A stretch of 7,764 nucleotides of DNA from an uncultured Bdellovibrionales bacterium. GTDB lineage: Bacteria; Bdellovibrionota; Bdellovibrionia; Bdellovibrionales; JAMPXM01. Shown here in pieces: positions 1 to 6,329 of the stretch. A program made the position numbers and the translations under genes. A model generated the notes under the pieces. The model ran no database searches. It had not been told where the DNA came from and worked only from the letters and a program-made list of their open reading frames with translations. Within the stretch, counting starts at the first letter, position 1; every line of letters begins with the position of its first letter. The DNA lies in NCBI GenBank assembly GCA_937927435.1, contig CALBDW010000028.1, positions 1-7,764 on the forward strand, in the 5' to 3' direction.

Positions 1-69
1 CCACATAAAGCCTTGAAGATGAAAAGCCCACGGCAGTACAGACGAGAACTAGCAAATCAAGCAGGCTGA
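1..69 (+). CDS. IS3-family transposase OrfB, C-terminal fragment
   Basis: This is the last 22 codons of a gene that begins outside the window; frame 1 is open from base 1 to the TGA at 67-69. The peptide starts PHKALKMKSPRQYRREL. IS3-family OrfB transposases (DDE integrase core) commonly end with an RPH-x-AL-x-x-x-(S/T)P motif followed by a short charged tail, and this fits it. The other two plus frames close within the first 15 bases. The terminal repeat begins three bases after the stop, the usual arrangement at the right end of these elements. The catalytic DDE residues are not in the window, so whether the element is active cannot be judged. Confidence 0.6.
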   Translation, partial: PHKALKMKSPRQYRRELANQAG

Positions 70-71
70 TC

Positions 72-97
72 TGTCCGGTTTTTTGGGGTCAACTCCA
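72..97 (+). repeat. IS3-type right terminal inverted repeat
   Basis: The segment reads TGTCCGG, a T-run, GGGGTCAACTCCA. Its reverse complement begins TGGAGTTGACCCC, the familiar TG-start form of IS3-family ends. It can also fold weakly on itself (83-88 with 93-98), but that is more simply a by-product of the repeat than a terminator, as no T-run follows. Its partner repeat would be at the unseen left end. Confidence 0.6.
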
Positions 98-323
98 ACC
101 AACTCTTATGCGATAAGGATTTCTGCATGGCTCCATTTAAACCTTTAACAATAAATTAGACGCCCCTAGCCAAAACTTGCCGACAACCAGGGCTACCTTA
201 ACGAAGTTCTGCTCTTTAACTCAGGAATATTTAAATTCCTAAGGCTTCACGGTGGACTTACCAGCTCAAATTGTACAAAAAAAATGAAAGGTAACGTAAT
301 TAAGAAATACAGGCTTTGACAAA
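98..323. other. Non-coding leader between the IS end and the operon
   Basis: No convincing gene was found here on either strand; only peptides of about ten codons occur. The stretch is AT-rich and holds one imperfect inverted repeat (220-228 with 235-243, a single mismatch and a six-base loop). It must contain or transmit the promoter for the operon starting at 324, but no -35/-10 pair stands out. A TTGTAC at 271-276 has only a poor -10 match downstream. I see no JUMPstart or ops element. Confidence 0.5.
220..243 (+). promoter_or_regulatory. Imperfect inverted repeat in the operon leader
   Basis: The arms CTCAGGAAT (220-228) and ATTCCTAAG (235-243) pair at eight of nine positions around a six-base loop, ATTTAA. 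It could be an operator-like site for a dimeric regulator or a weak RNA hairpin in the leader about 80 bases before the first start codon. There is no T-run after it, so a terminator is unlikely. In AT-rich DNA this could also be chance. Confidence 0.2.
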
Positions 324-1379
324 ATGAACCGAAATTACGTTGGGCGATCCAATGCGGAGATTGGAATTGTACTCGCGACTTATCGACCAAGAATCGATTT
401 TTTAAAACAGCAATTAAATTCAATAAGACAACAGACAATAAGGAACTGGTTTTGTGTCATTACGGACGACGCAAGCCCTCGCGAATTTATAGAGGAAATT
501 ACTAATTGCATAAAGGATGACGAGCGCTTTTTTCTTCTCACTAATGAGGAACAAGTAGGGCCGTATTTTAATTTCGAAAGAGGGCTACGGTTTCTTCTCG
601 AGAATCAAAACGTCGACCTAATCGCCTTCAGTGATCAAGATGATTTGTGGTTTGAGAAAAAACTGGAAATTCAAAAAAAAGCCCTCTCCAAAAGTAAGTT
701 CTCATTAGTACACTCAGACTTGATCATTATTGATTCAAATGGCGACATACTTTCAGAGTCTTGCTGGAAACATGAAAAACGAAACGTAAAATTAAATCGG
801 CCCGAAGATCTTGTACTACGTAACGTAGTCACCGGATGTTCAATGATGATCAAGCGGCAACTAGCCCTCAAAGCACTTCCATTCCCTAAACAACGAATCC
901 CCCCAGTATTCCATCATGATACCTGGATTGCACTAGTCTCATCGTTTGAAGATGGAGTCCGATCAATTCATAATCCGTTGCTCGCCTATCGACAGCACGA
1001 CCATAATGTTGTGGGACCTGCAAATTATGGGCCCGTGACAAGGTCACTCCTCCAGATAGAAGACATAAAAGCTTTCTTGAGAAGCTGTCTGCACTGTTAC
1101 TTAACAGCATTCGTATTGATATCAACTGCAATTGAACATACACAAAACTTTCGAAATTTCGGTATTTTTTCTTCTAACTTTATACCATCGGCCGTTAGCT
1201 TTCCTCGTCTCCTTCTTTATTCGGCCTTGAATCCGGTTCAGGGTCGTTATTATGTCAAAGCTATTATCGGATGTATCTGCTTCTTCCTAATAAAGAATTT
1301 GCTTGGTAAAAATGAGGTAGAAAAACGCATAGCTTTCACCAAAGAAGTAATTTTTCCCCAGATACACCGCAGTCAATAG
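324..1379 (+). CDS. GT2 family glycosyltransferase (RfbG/RgpB-like)
   Basis: This 351-residue protein is a predicted inverting GT-A glycosyltransferase that would add one sugar from a nucleotide-sugar donor to a growing lipid-linked glycan in the cytoplasm. The N-terminal strand IGIVLATYRP (14-23) and TDDAS (47-51) form the nucleotide-binding start of the GT2 fold. The metal-binding DxD region is SDQDDLW (103-109), followed by VHSD (129-132), RNVVTG (166-171), HHDTW (197-201, the likely catalytic-base region) and YRQH (222-225). The C-terminal part has hydrophobic stretches near 257-272 and 313-327 that could hold it at the membrane. The start at 324 has a modest AGG at 311-313. It is the first gene of the operon and ends 14 bases before the WbsX-like gene. 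Donor and acceptor cannot be told from sequence. It resembles the GT2 domains encoded at 3742-4680 and 6330-7313. Confidence 0.9.
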   Translation: MNRNYVGRSNAEIGIVLATYRPRIDFLKQQLNSIRQQTIRNWFCVITDDASPREFIEEITNCIKDDERFFLLTNEEQVGPYFNFERGLRFLLENQNVDLIAFSDQDDLWFEKKLEIQKKALSKSKFSLVHSDLIIIDSNGDILSESCWKHEKRNVKLNRPEDLVLRNVVTGCSMMIKRQLALKALPFPKQRIPPVFHHDTWIALVSSFEDGVRSIHNPLLAYRQHDHNVVGPANYGPVTRSLLQIEDIKAFLRSCLHCYLTAFVLISTAIEHTQNFRNFGIFSSNFIPSAVSFPRLLLYSALNPVQGRYYVKAIIGCICFFLIKNLLGKNEVEKRIAFTKEVIFPQIHRSQ

Positions 1380-1393
1380 AACAGGCCAAATAT

Positions 1394-2686
1394 ATGAGCA
1401 ACAACAAGCTAAAACCAATCGCATTTTACTTACCTCAATTTCACCCGATAAAAGAAAACAACGAATGGTGGGGAGAGGGCTTCACTGAGTGGACAAACGT
1501 CGCAAAGGCGAAACCAAATTTTATAGGGCATTACCAGCCCCATGTACCGGCTGATCTTGGATTCTATGACTTAAGATTAGAACGCATTCAGCTAGACCAA
1601 TTCAGGTTGGCATCCGAATACGGAATTTATGGCTTTTGCTATTATTATTATTGGTTTAATGGAAAGCGACTTTTGGAACTTCCGTTAGAGATTCGTTTAA
1701 AGCTCCCGTCTTCCTTTCCCTTCTGCATCTGCTGGGCTAACGAAAACTGGACTCGCCGATGGGACGGCGGAGATCGACACATTTTGATGAGCCAAGATTA
1801 CCTCGACGGCTGGGTAACTCGCTTCTTTGACGACGTCTTTCGCATCTTCGCACACAAAGACTACATTCGCGTCGATGGGAACCCGTTATTAATCGTCTAT
1901 CGAGCCGCTCAGATTCCAGATGTAAAGAACGTCGTAAAAACCTGGAGAAATCTCGCAATACAAAAAGGTCTAAATGGATTACATTTAGTCGCCGTCCAGT
2001 TTCATGATTTATCTGATCCAACAACGATTGACTTTGATGCAGTCCTACAGTTTCCACCTCACTGCTTCTACGACGAAAAGTCAGGATATCAGAAAAAACT
2101 CATCCTTACCAACCCACATTTTTCGGGAAACATTATTTCCTATAGTAGAGTTGCTGCAAATGCGATCACCCAAGAAGACGATAATTTTGTTCGCTATCGA
2201 GGCGTAATGCCGTCCTGGGATAATACTCCGAGGCGCCAAAACACAGCAGACATATTCGCCGGCTCGTCTCCAGAACGATTTGAAAAATGGTTTCAAATCG
2301 CCGGTTACCTGACCCTGAAAGACAACCGATTGCCCGAAAAATTCATTTTTATAAATGCCTGGAATGAATGGGGAGAAGGCTGCCATTTAGAACCTGATTT
2401 AAGATACGGCCGATCTTACTTAGAAAAAGTTAAGAAAGTTGTAAATGGTTTAGCGGAGACTCTTCCTGTTTCGAAATTGGATTTTCAATCAGTACTGTAC
2501 GAACTTGAAAACCTTCCCGGCGATATAGATACTGAACCGTCATCAGCTAGTTTAAATTATTTCCGACTAATCAAAATTATAACAAGATTTAAATGGTTAA
2601 AGAAACTTGTACGACTTCTTCTTGGAAAGCAAATTTACGAAAAACTAAAAATGAAATTCATGGATATACGAGATGGCTTCTCTTAA
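1394..2686 (+). CDS. WbsX-like polysaccharide biosynthesis protein (GH99-like domain)
   Basis: This 430-residue protein belongs to the WbsX family (Glyco_tranf_WbsX), found in O-antigen and capsule loci and structurally related to glycoside hydrolase family 99. Family hallmarks are clear: FYLPQFHP (11-18), WWGEGFTEWTNV (25-36), GFCYYYYWFNGKRLLE (80-95), CWANENWTRRWDG (113-125), PSWDNTPR (273-280) and NAWNEWGEGCHLEP (321-334). These run in normal order, so the catalytic-type domain of about 345 residues looks intact. Residues 390-422 form a basic, hydrophobic stretch that may be an amphipathic membrane-binding helix. The family is annotated both as a transferase and as a hydrolase-like enzyme; I cannot decide which from sequence. 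The start at 1394 is supported by AGG at 1383-1385, eight bases upstream. Its end overlaps the RgpF-like gene. Confidence 0.92.
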   Translation: MSNNKLKPIAFYLPQFHPIKENNEWWGEGFTEWTNVAKAKPNFIGHYQPHVPADLGFYDLRLERIQLDQFRLASEYGIYGFCYYYYWFNGKRLLELPLEIRLKLPSSFPFCICWANENWTRRWDGGDRHILMSQDYLDGWVTRFFDDVFRIFAHKDYIRVDGNPLLIVYRAAQIPDVKNVVKTWRNLAIQKGLNGLHLVAVQFHDLSDPTTIDFDAVLQFPPHCFYDEKSGYQKKLILTNPHFSGNIISYSRVAANAITQEDDNFVRYRGVMPSWDNTPRRQNTADIFAGSSPERFEKWFQIAGYLTLKDNRLPEKFIFINAWNEWGEGCHLEPDLRYGRSYLEKVKKVVNGLAETLPVSKLDFQSVLYELENLPGDIDTEPSSASLNYFRLIKIITRFKWLKKLVRLLLGKQIYEKLKMKFMDIRDGFS

Positions 2687-3518
2687 GAGGATTCTACTTT
2701 TTGCTCATTACGATCCGGACGACCTATATTTAGCCCCCACACTCACTTATTTAAATGAGCTTAAGAAACACTGCGAATATTGCGTGTTATGCTCAACAGG
2801 TATCTCGGAAGCTGCCGCAAAAATATTTAACGGTATGTTAGACTCTGTTATATTGCGAGCAAATGTGGGCTACGATTTTTTAAGCTGGAAGATTGCCCTG
2901 AATCAAGTCAGCAACATTCTATGCAATTACGACGAAATTGTCTTTTGTAATGACAGTGTTTTTGCTCCATATGGCGATTTCAATTTAATCTTCTCAAAAA
3001 TGAGCGACTCACCTTTCGATTTTTGGGGGTTAACACAGAATCGACAGTTCGCCCCGCACGTTCAAAGTTATTTCGTTGTTTATAAGAAGAAGGTGTTTAC
3101 ATCCACTGTATTTAAAACCTTTTGGGACGAGGTAGAAGCCCTGCCGAACAAATGGGACATCATTCTTAAGTATGAAGTCGGATTAAGTCAGAAACTAACA
3201 AAAGCAGGATTCTTGATGGGTTCGTTTTTTAACCCAACTCGTTTTCAGGAGCTTTCCGTTCTGTTTCGAAATCTCGTCTTCAAACGCCACGGAAAGATCG
3301 ACTCCCTCAAAAATCTTCTTCATGGCAACAGAGCCGCCATAAACTTCACGATTGATGCTCCCGTATTGTTGCTCGAGCAGGGCGTTCCTATGGTAAAACG
3401 CGAAGCATTACTTCGAAACCCGAGCCAAGTGCACTTGCCTACGCTTTTAAAACTAATGAATCAAAAGAATTTTGAATTAACGACAGCATTATCCAAAATC
3501 TTGAAACCTCTGAATTAG
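2673..3518 (+). CDS. RgpF-family (rhamnan synthesis protein F) protein
   Basis: This 281-residue protein matches the RgpF family, named for a protein of streptococcal rhamnose-glucose polysaccharide synthesis and common in Gram-negative O-antigen loci. Visible family motifs are NVGYDFLSW (64-72), FCNDSVFAPY (91-100), DFWGLT (116-121), HVQSYFVV (129-136) and YEVGLSQKL (167-175), which together span the usual domain. No signal peptide or clear membrane segment is seen, so it is predicted to act in the cytoplasm as a glycosyltransferase; rhamnose transfer is suggested only by the family name. Its ATG lies inside the last codons of the WbsX-like gene (14-base overlap) and has no strong ribosome site of its own, which suggests translational coupling. 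It is the last gene of this operon. Confidence 0.85.
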   Translation: MASLKRILLFAHYDPDDLYLAPTLTYLNELKKHCEYCVLCSTGISEAAAKIFNGMLDSVILRANVGYDFLSWKIALNQVSNILCNYDEIVFCNDSVFAPYGDFNLIFSKMSDSPFDFWGLTQNRQFAPHVQSYFVVYKKKVFTSTVFKTFWDEVEALPNKWDIILKYEVGLSQKLTKAGFLMGSFFNPTRFQELSVLFRNLVFKRHGKIDSLKNLLHGNRAAINFTIDAPVLLLEQGVPMVKREALLRNPSQVHLPTLLKLMNQKNFELTTALSKILKPLN

Positions 3519-3525
3519 TTAATCA

Positions 3526-3553
3526 AGCCCATCAACAAATCATTTTGAGGGCT
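3526..3553. terminator. Candidate hairpin terminator between convergent genes
   Basis: AGCCC (3526-3530) pairs with GGGCT (3549-3553). The stem continues inwards with TCAA (3532-3535) and TTGA (3545-3548) after a one-base bulge, giving nine pairs around a nine-base loop. It starts eight bases after the RgpF-like stop codon. The plus-strand tail is AAAAATTT, not a clean T-run, and the minus-strand tail is only moderately T-rich, so this is a weak or non-canonical terminator. Confidence 0.35.
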
Positions 3554-3629
3554 AAAAATTTAGATATGGAGAAAAATTGTTTAAAGCGGCGGCGACTCAA
3601 CTTATCACTGCCATGCGCTTAAAAATTTA
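3553..3629. repeat. Direct repeat of TAAAAATTTA in the convergent spacer
   Basis: TAAAAATTTA occurs at 3553-3562 and again at 3620-3629, each copy following a GC-containing stretch (GC then T or TT). Between them, AAGCG (3584-3588) and CGCTT (3616-3620) can pair, extended by three more pairs after a mismatch. No gene is visible in 3519-3741. The pattern may be remnant sequence or chance in AT-rich DNA. Confidence 0.25.
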
Positions 3630-3741
3630 ATCTTTCCCCTTTCATGGAGCCAACTCCACCCGGCTCGCCTTTGGCATTAACCCCACACTTATCAATACTT
3701 CAAACAATCTCTTTACCCATATATCTCCACCTGACTGCTAA

Positions 3742-6252
3742 TCATTCAGCTAAAAACTTTCCCACACCGTTACGCAAGAACGTTCGAGCGAGGACAGGAT
3801 CGTCAGGCACGCAAAGAAATGATATCGAAAGAAAGAATAAGCCACCTGCCAGCCTTGAAGAAAACACCCTCCAATAAATTTCCGGTAAGCTTCCATTAGG
3901 CAGCGTTTCAACCAAAGATTGAAAGATTTCGACCGTACGCTCCCATTTTTCCTTTGCCATTAAAAACCACTCGCGCAGCGTCTTATCCCGCGGCCAATAG
4001 AAAAAGCCGTCAATTCGCTTTACTCCGACAACGTTTGAATTGTGCTGCCTATAAGCATAAAGCGGCTCATAAACAGCTTTTACTTCCCCCATTGCCGACG
4101 CTAGCAAAGCAAACCAGTGATCATGAAAATCCGCAGCTTCGGGTATCGATCTTCCCAACTGAGCTAATTCCACATCAAACAAACAAGCCGCTCCCGTAAC
4201 AGTGTTCCGGCAAAGAAAGTGAATGGGCAAATAACCTTCAACAACCCTTTTCTCTACTTCCCAGCCACACTCCAAGCGCTCGGGAGTCTGGAGTTCATGA
4301 TCTCGATGAAACAAATGCATATTGGAATGAACAAGGCTATAAGGGGGGCACTTGCGAAGTTCATAAACGAGACGCTCGATCTTGTTTGGGTACCAAACAT
4401 CATCTTGATCCGAAAACGCAATCATGTCGACTTGCCTCAAAAGCAGTTCGGAAATTGCGTTCTCGAAATTACTTTTGACCCCGGGCTCTCTTGGGTTACG
4501 CACCCAAATAAACCTGTTGTCATTGAGGTAAGGCTGTAAATCAGGGACAGAAAAATCGATCTCGCTATCCAACGAAACAACACAAATCCAATCTTTGTAG
4601 GTTTGCTCTCGAATAGAACGCAACTGCTCTACGAGATAATTTAAATTAGGCTGATAGACAGCCATTGCAATTCCGACCTTTTTCCGAGGCGAACTAAAAG
4701 CGCCCAAGCGCCGTTTGGGCTTAAAGGGCGCAAAGATAAACTTTAGAAGGTGTTTTCTCTCTCCTCCGGTAAGAACGTAGAACCAAATCCAAGGCAAATA
4801 GAAGATCGCAAAAATAACGGCAAAAATAATCTTTACGCCAAGCGACCAATTCAAAACGCCAAAAACGCCTACCAACACGATCGAGACAAAAAGAACAGCT
4901 GCAAACTTCCGCCAATTAAATATCGCCGTTGGGAGCAACCGGCTTGAAAATAGAAACAGAATCCCCGTATCGATGAACACCCGGAAAACCCAAAGTGTCG
5001 CCGCACCTTTAATGCCGACTTTCGGTACCAATAGGACCAATGCTCCAACATATAACGGTAGCTGAATTATATGAGAAACAGCTGAAACGCTTGGTCTTCC
5101 AGAGGCGTCCAGGAAGGCCCCTGGAATAATCGAAAAACAATTGATGAATACGGCAATCGCCAGGATCTGCATGATATTCGCGCTTTTATCCGCAAGATCC
5201 CTGCCAACCCAAATCCAGAGACCTTCATAAGAAAACAAAATTACTAACAGAGTTAACGGGAAAAGAAGCGCATAAAGAAGCTTAACCGCTCTGATAAACG
5301 TGAGCGCTGCTTTATCAGGGGCCAATCGAATTTGAGAAGCGAAAGCTGGGAAAATAACGCTCATCATCGCCCACGGAATCATCCACATACGATTCACAAT
5401 CTCGTAAGGCGTGGCGTAATACGTAACGGCCGTTACGGAAACTACGGCGCCAATGATGAGGCGATCCGCATACATAATCATCGGCGCGAGCACACCCGTA
5501 ACAGTGACCCAGCCGCCAAATTTCAAGAGTTCCGACAAGACAGTCGGCCTAACTTGAACTCCGCTTCTAATTTGAGGCAAAGCCTTGAAACTGGCCCGGA
5601 AAAAAAGCGCCCATGATGCCAACCGGCAAAGCACAAGAGCGGAGATGACAACCGGTAATGACGTTGAAAAGAACGAGAACAATAACGGAGTAAAATAAAA
5701 AAGCGAGCTAATCGGTACTTGTATAAGATTGATTGTTAGAAAATTTTCCGTTGCCTCTAAGACACCTCGAAAACTCGCAGTTGTGATCACAAACGGAACG
5801 CAGAAAGCTATGATAATAAAAGCGATATGCGTTTCAGACTCTAGCGCAGCAGGTACTTTAAAGGCGTCTGAAACGAGTAGGTCCGAAGCAAAAAACAGAG
5901 TCAGACCACCCACAACCCCAAGTAGGCCGGTCGTTAAAACAGTTGTCCAAAACAGTGTTGGTATCTCATTTTCATTTTCGGTTCCGACCCGCTCAGCGAT
6001 TGCTTTTGTCAGGGCGCGCCCTAAGCCAAAATCAAAGAGGTTGAAGTAACCCAAGCTCACCCAAGCCAGCATCATGATCCCAAACCGATCTGTCCCGAGC
6101 CTTTGGATCAAAAACGGAATAGAGATTAAGGCGACAAGCACAGGAGCAACCTGGCCGATTAAGTTCAAAGAGGTGTGTCGAATCAGGTTCTGACCTAAAA
6201 AGAACGGCTGCGTCTTTGCTTTTTGGGTGGACATATGGCCCCGGGTTACCAT
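3742..6252 (-). CDS. Wzx-type oligosaccharide flippase fused to a C-terminal GT2 glycosyltransferase
   Basis: This single 836-residue frame joins two proteins usually encoded separately. Residues 1 to about 496 are a Wzx/RfbX-type flippase of the MOP superfamily. It has roughly fourteen hydrophobic segments and the typical opening (RHTSLNLIGQVAP, then RLGTDRFGIM, then DFGLGRAL); such proteins move undecaprenyl-linked oligosaccharides across the inner membrane. A basic linker (about 497-525, including KPKRR and SPRKK) leads to a complete GT2 domain: VGIAMAVYQPN (526-536), FSDQDDVWYPNK (613-624), RNTVTGAA (682-689), FHDHW (709-713) and YRQH (734-737). An even number of membrane segments would put the GT2 half in the cytoplasm, where donors are. 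No good internal start was seen at the joint. The start may instead be the ATG at 6234 (MSTQKAK), seven codons in; ribosome sites for both are weak. It is divergent from the GT2 gene at 6330. Confidence 0.88.
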   Translation of the reverse strand: MVTRGHMSTQKAKTQPFFLGQNLIRHTSLNLIGQVAPVLVALISIPFLIQRLGTDRFGIMMLAWVSLGYFNLFDFGLGRALTKAIAERVGTENENEIPTLFWTTVLTTGLLGVVGGLTLFFASDLLVSDAFKVPAALESETHIAFIIIAFCVPFVITTASFRGVLEATENFLTINLIQVPISSLFYFTPLLFSFFSTSLPVVISALVLCRLASWALFFRASFKALPQIRSGVQVRPTVLSELLKFGGWVTVTGVLAPMIMYADRLIIGAVVSVTAVTYYATPYEIVNRMWMIPWAMMSVIFPAFASQIRLAPDKAALTFIRAVKLLYALLFPLTLLVILFSYEGLWIWVGRDLADKSANIMQILAIAVFINCFSIIPGAFLDASGRPSVSAVSHIIQLPLYVGALVLLVPKVGIKGAATLWVFRVFIDTGILFLFSSRLLPTAIFNWRKFAAVLFVSIVLVGVFGVLNWSLGVKIIFAVIFAIFYLPWIWFYVLTGGERKHLLKFIFAPFKPKRRLGAFSSPRKKVGIAMAVYQPNLNYLVEQLRSIREQTYKDWICVVSLDSEIDFSVPDLQPYLNDNRFIWVRNPREPGVKSNFENAISELLLRQVDMIAFSDQDDVWYPNKIERLVYELRKCPPYSLVHSNMHLFHRDHELQTPERLECGWEVEKRVVEGYLPIHFLCRNTVTGAACLFDVELAQLGRSIPEAADFHDHWFALLASAMGEVKAVYEPLYAYRQHNSNVVGVKRIDGFFYWPRDKTLREWFLMAKEKWERTVEIFQSLVETLPNGSLPEIYWRVFSSRLAGGLFFLSISFLCVPDDPVLARTFLRNGVGKFLAE
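4700..4731 (-). other. GC-rich hairpin at the flippase/GT2 domain joint
   Basis: In the minus-strand RNA, GCGCCC (4731-4726) can pair with GGGCGC (4705-4700). Alternatively GCCCAA (4720-4715) pairs with TTGGGC (4707-4702) around a seven-base loop. The next bases on the minus strand are TTTTAG, giving a terminator-like shape inside a coding region. It encodes the basic linker between the two domains. It could be an attenuator, a scar of the fusion, or chance from arginine, lysine and proline codons. Confidence 0.3.
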
Positions 6253-6273
6253 AAAGGCTCTTACAAAGACAGA

Positions 6274-6300
6274 ATTTTACGCGGCGCAAATACCTTTCAA
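6274..6300 (-). promoter_or_regulatory. Candidate sigma70-type promoter for the flippase-GT2 gene
   Basis: Reading the minus strand, TTGAAA (6300-6295) and TAAAAT (6279-6274) each match five of six consensus -35 and -10 bases. The 15-base spacer is shorter than the preferred 17. Transcription would begin roughly 15 bases before the 6252 start or about 30 before the 6234 start. It lies in the short divergent gap between the two genes. Confidence 0.35.
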
Positions 6301-6320
6301 TGCAACGCCCCCCTATATAT

Positions 6321-6327
6321 AAGGTGA
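6321..6327 (+). promoter_or_regulatory. Ribosome binding site fixing the start of the downstream GT2 gene
   Basis: AAGGTGA lies just before the ATG at 6330 (AAGG to ATG spacing five bases). The in-frame ATG at 6300 has no such site and would add ten residues (MQRPPIYKVN) ahead of the normal GT2 start. I therefore prefer 6330. The TATATAT at 6314-6320 is too close to the ATG to be a normal -10 box. Confidence 0.6.
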
Positions 6328-6329
6328 AC

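Larger units (their letters stand above)
1..97 (+). mobile_element. Right end of an IS3-family insertion sequence (partial)
   Basis: Two signals lie side by side. A reading frame open from the left edge to a TGA at 67-69 encodes a peptide resembling the extreme C-terminus of IS3-family transposases (PHKALKMKSP then a basic tail). Immediately after it, positions 72-97 read as a typical IS3-type terminal inverted repeat whose outer tip, read inwards, is TGGAGTTGACCCC followed by an A-run and CCGGACA. The element would end with the dinucleotide CA at 96-97, as IS3 elements do. The body and left end lie outside the window, so neither the matching left repeat nor a target duplication can be checked. 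The IS assignment is recognition from family knowledge; the exact subgroup is not determined. Confidence 0.7.

Noticed and set aside
32..39. GGCAGTAC as a possible ops element of RfaH-controlled operons
   Set aside because: It differs from GGCGGTAG at two of eight positions, lies inside the transposase tail, and no JUMPstart sequence surrounds it.
83..98. Small hairpin TTGGGG-TCAA-CTCCAA as a terminator
   Set aside because: It includes a G-T pair, lacks a T-run, and is better explained as part of the IS terminal repeat.
88..100. Near match (11 of 13 bases) between 88-100 and 3649-3661, as a possible second IS end
   Set aside because: Similarity does not extend over the rest of the terminal repeat (the A/T-run and CCGGACA part are absent at 3649), so it is most likely chance.
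284..319. Tiny frame of 11 codons (MKGNVIKKYRL) ending just before the first operon gene
   Set aside because: Considered as a leader peptide, but it has no ribosome site, no regulatory codon run and no attenuator structure after it.
3644..3877. Plus-strand reading frame of 77 codons
   Set aside because: Most of it lies opposite the conserved end of the flippase-GT2 gene, it has no ribosome site, and its protein has a low-complexity composition typical of a shadow frame.
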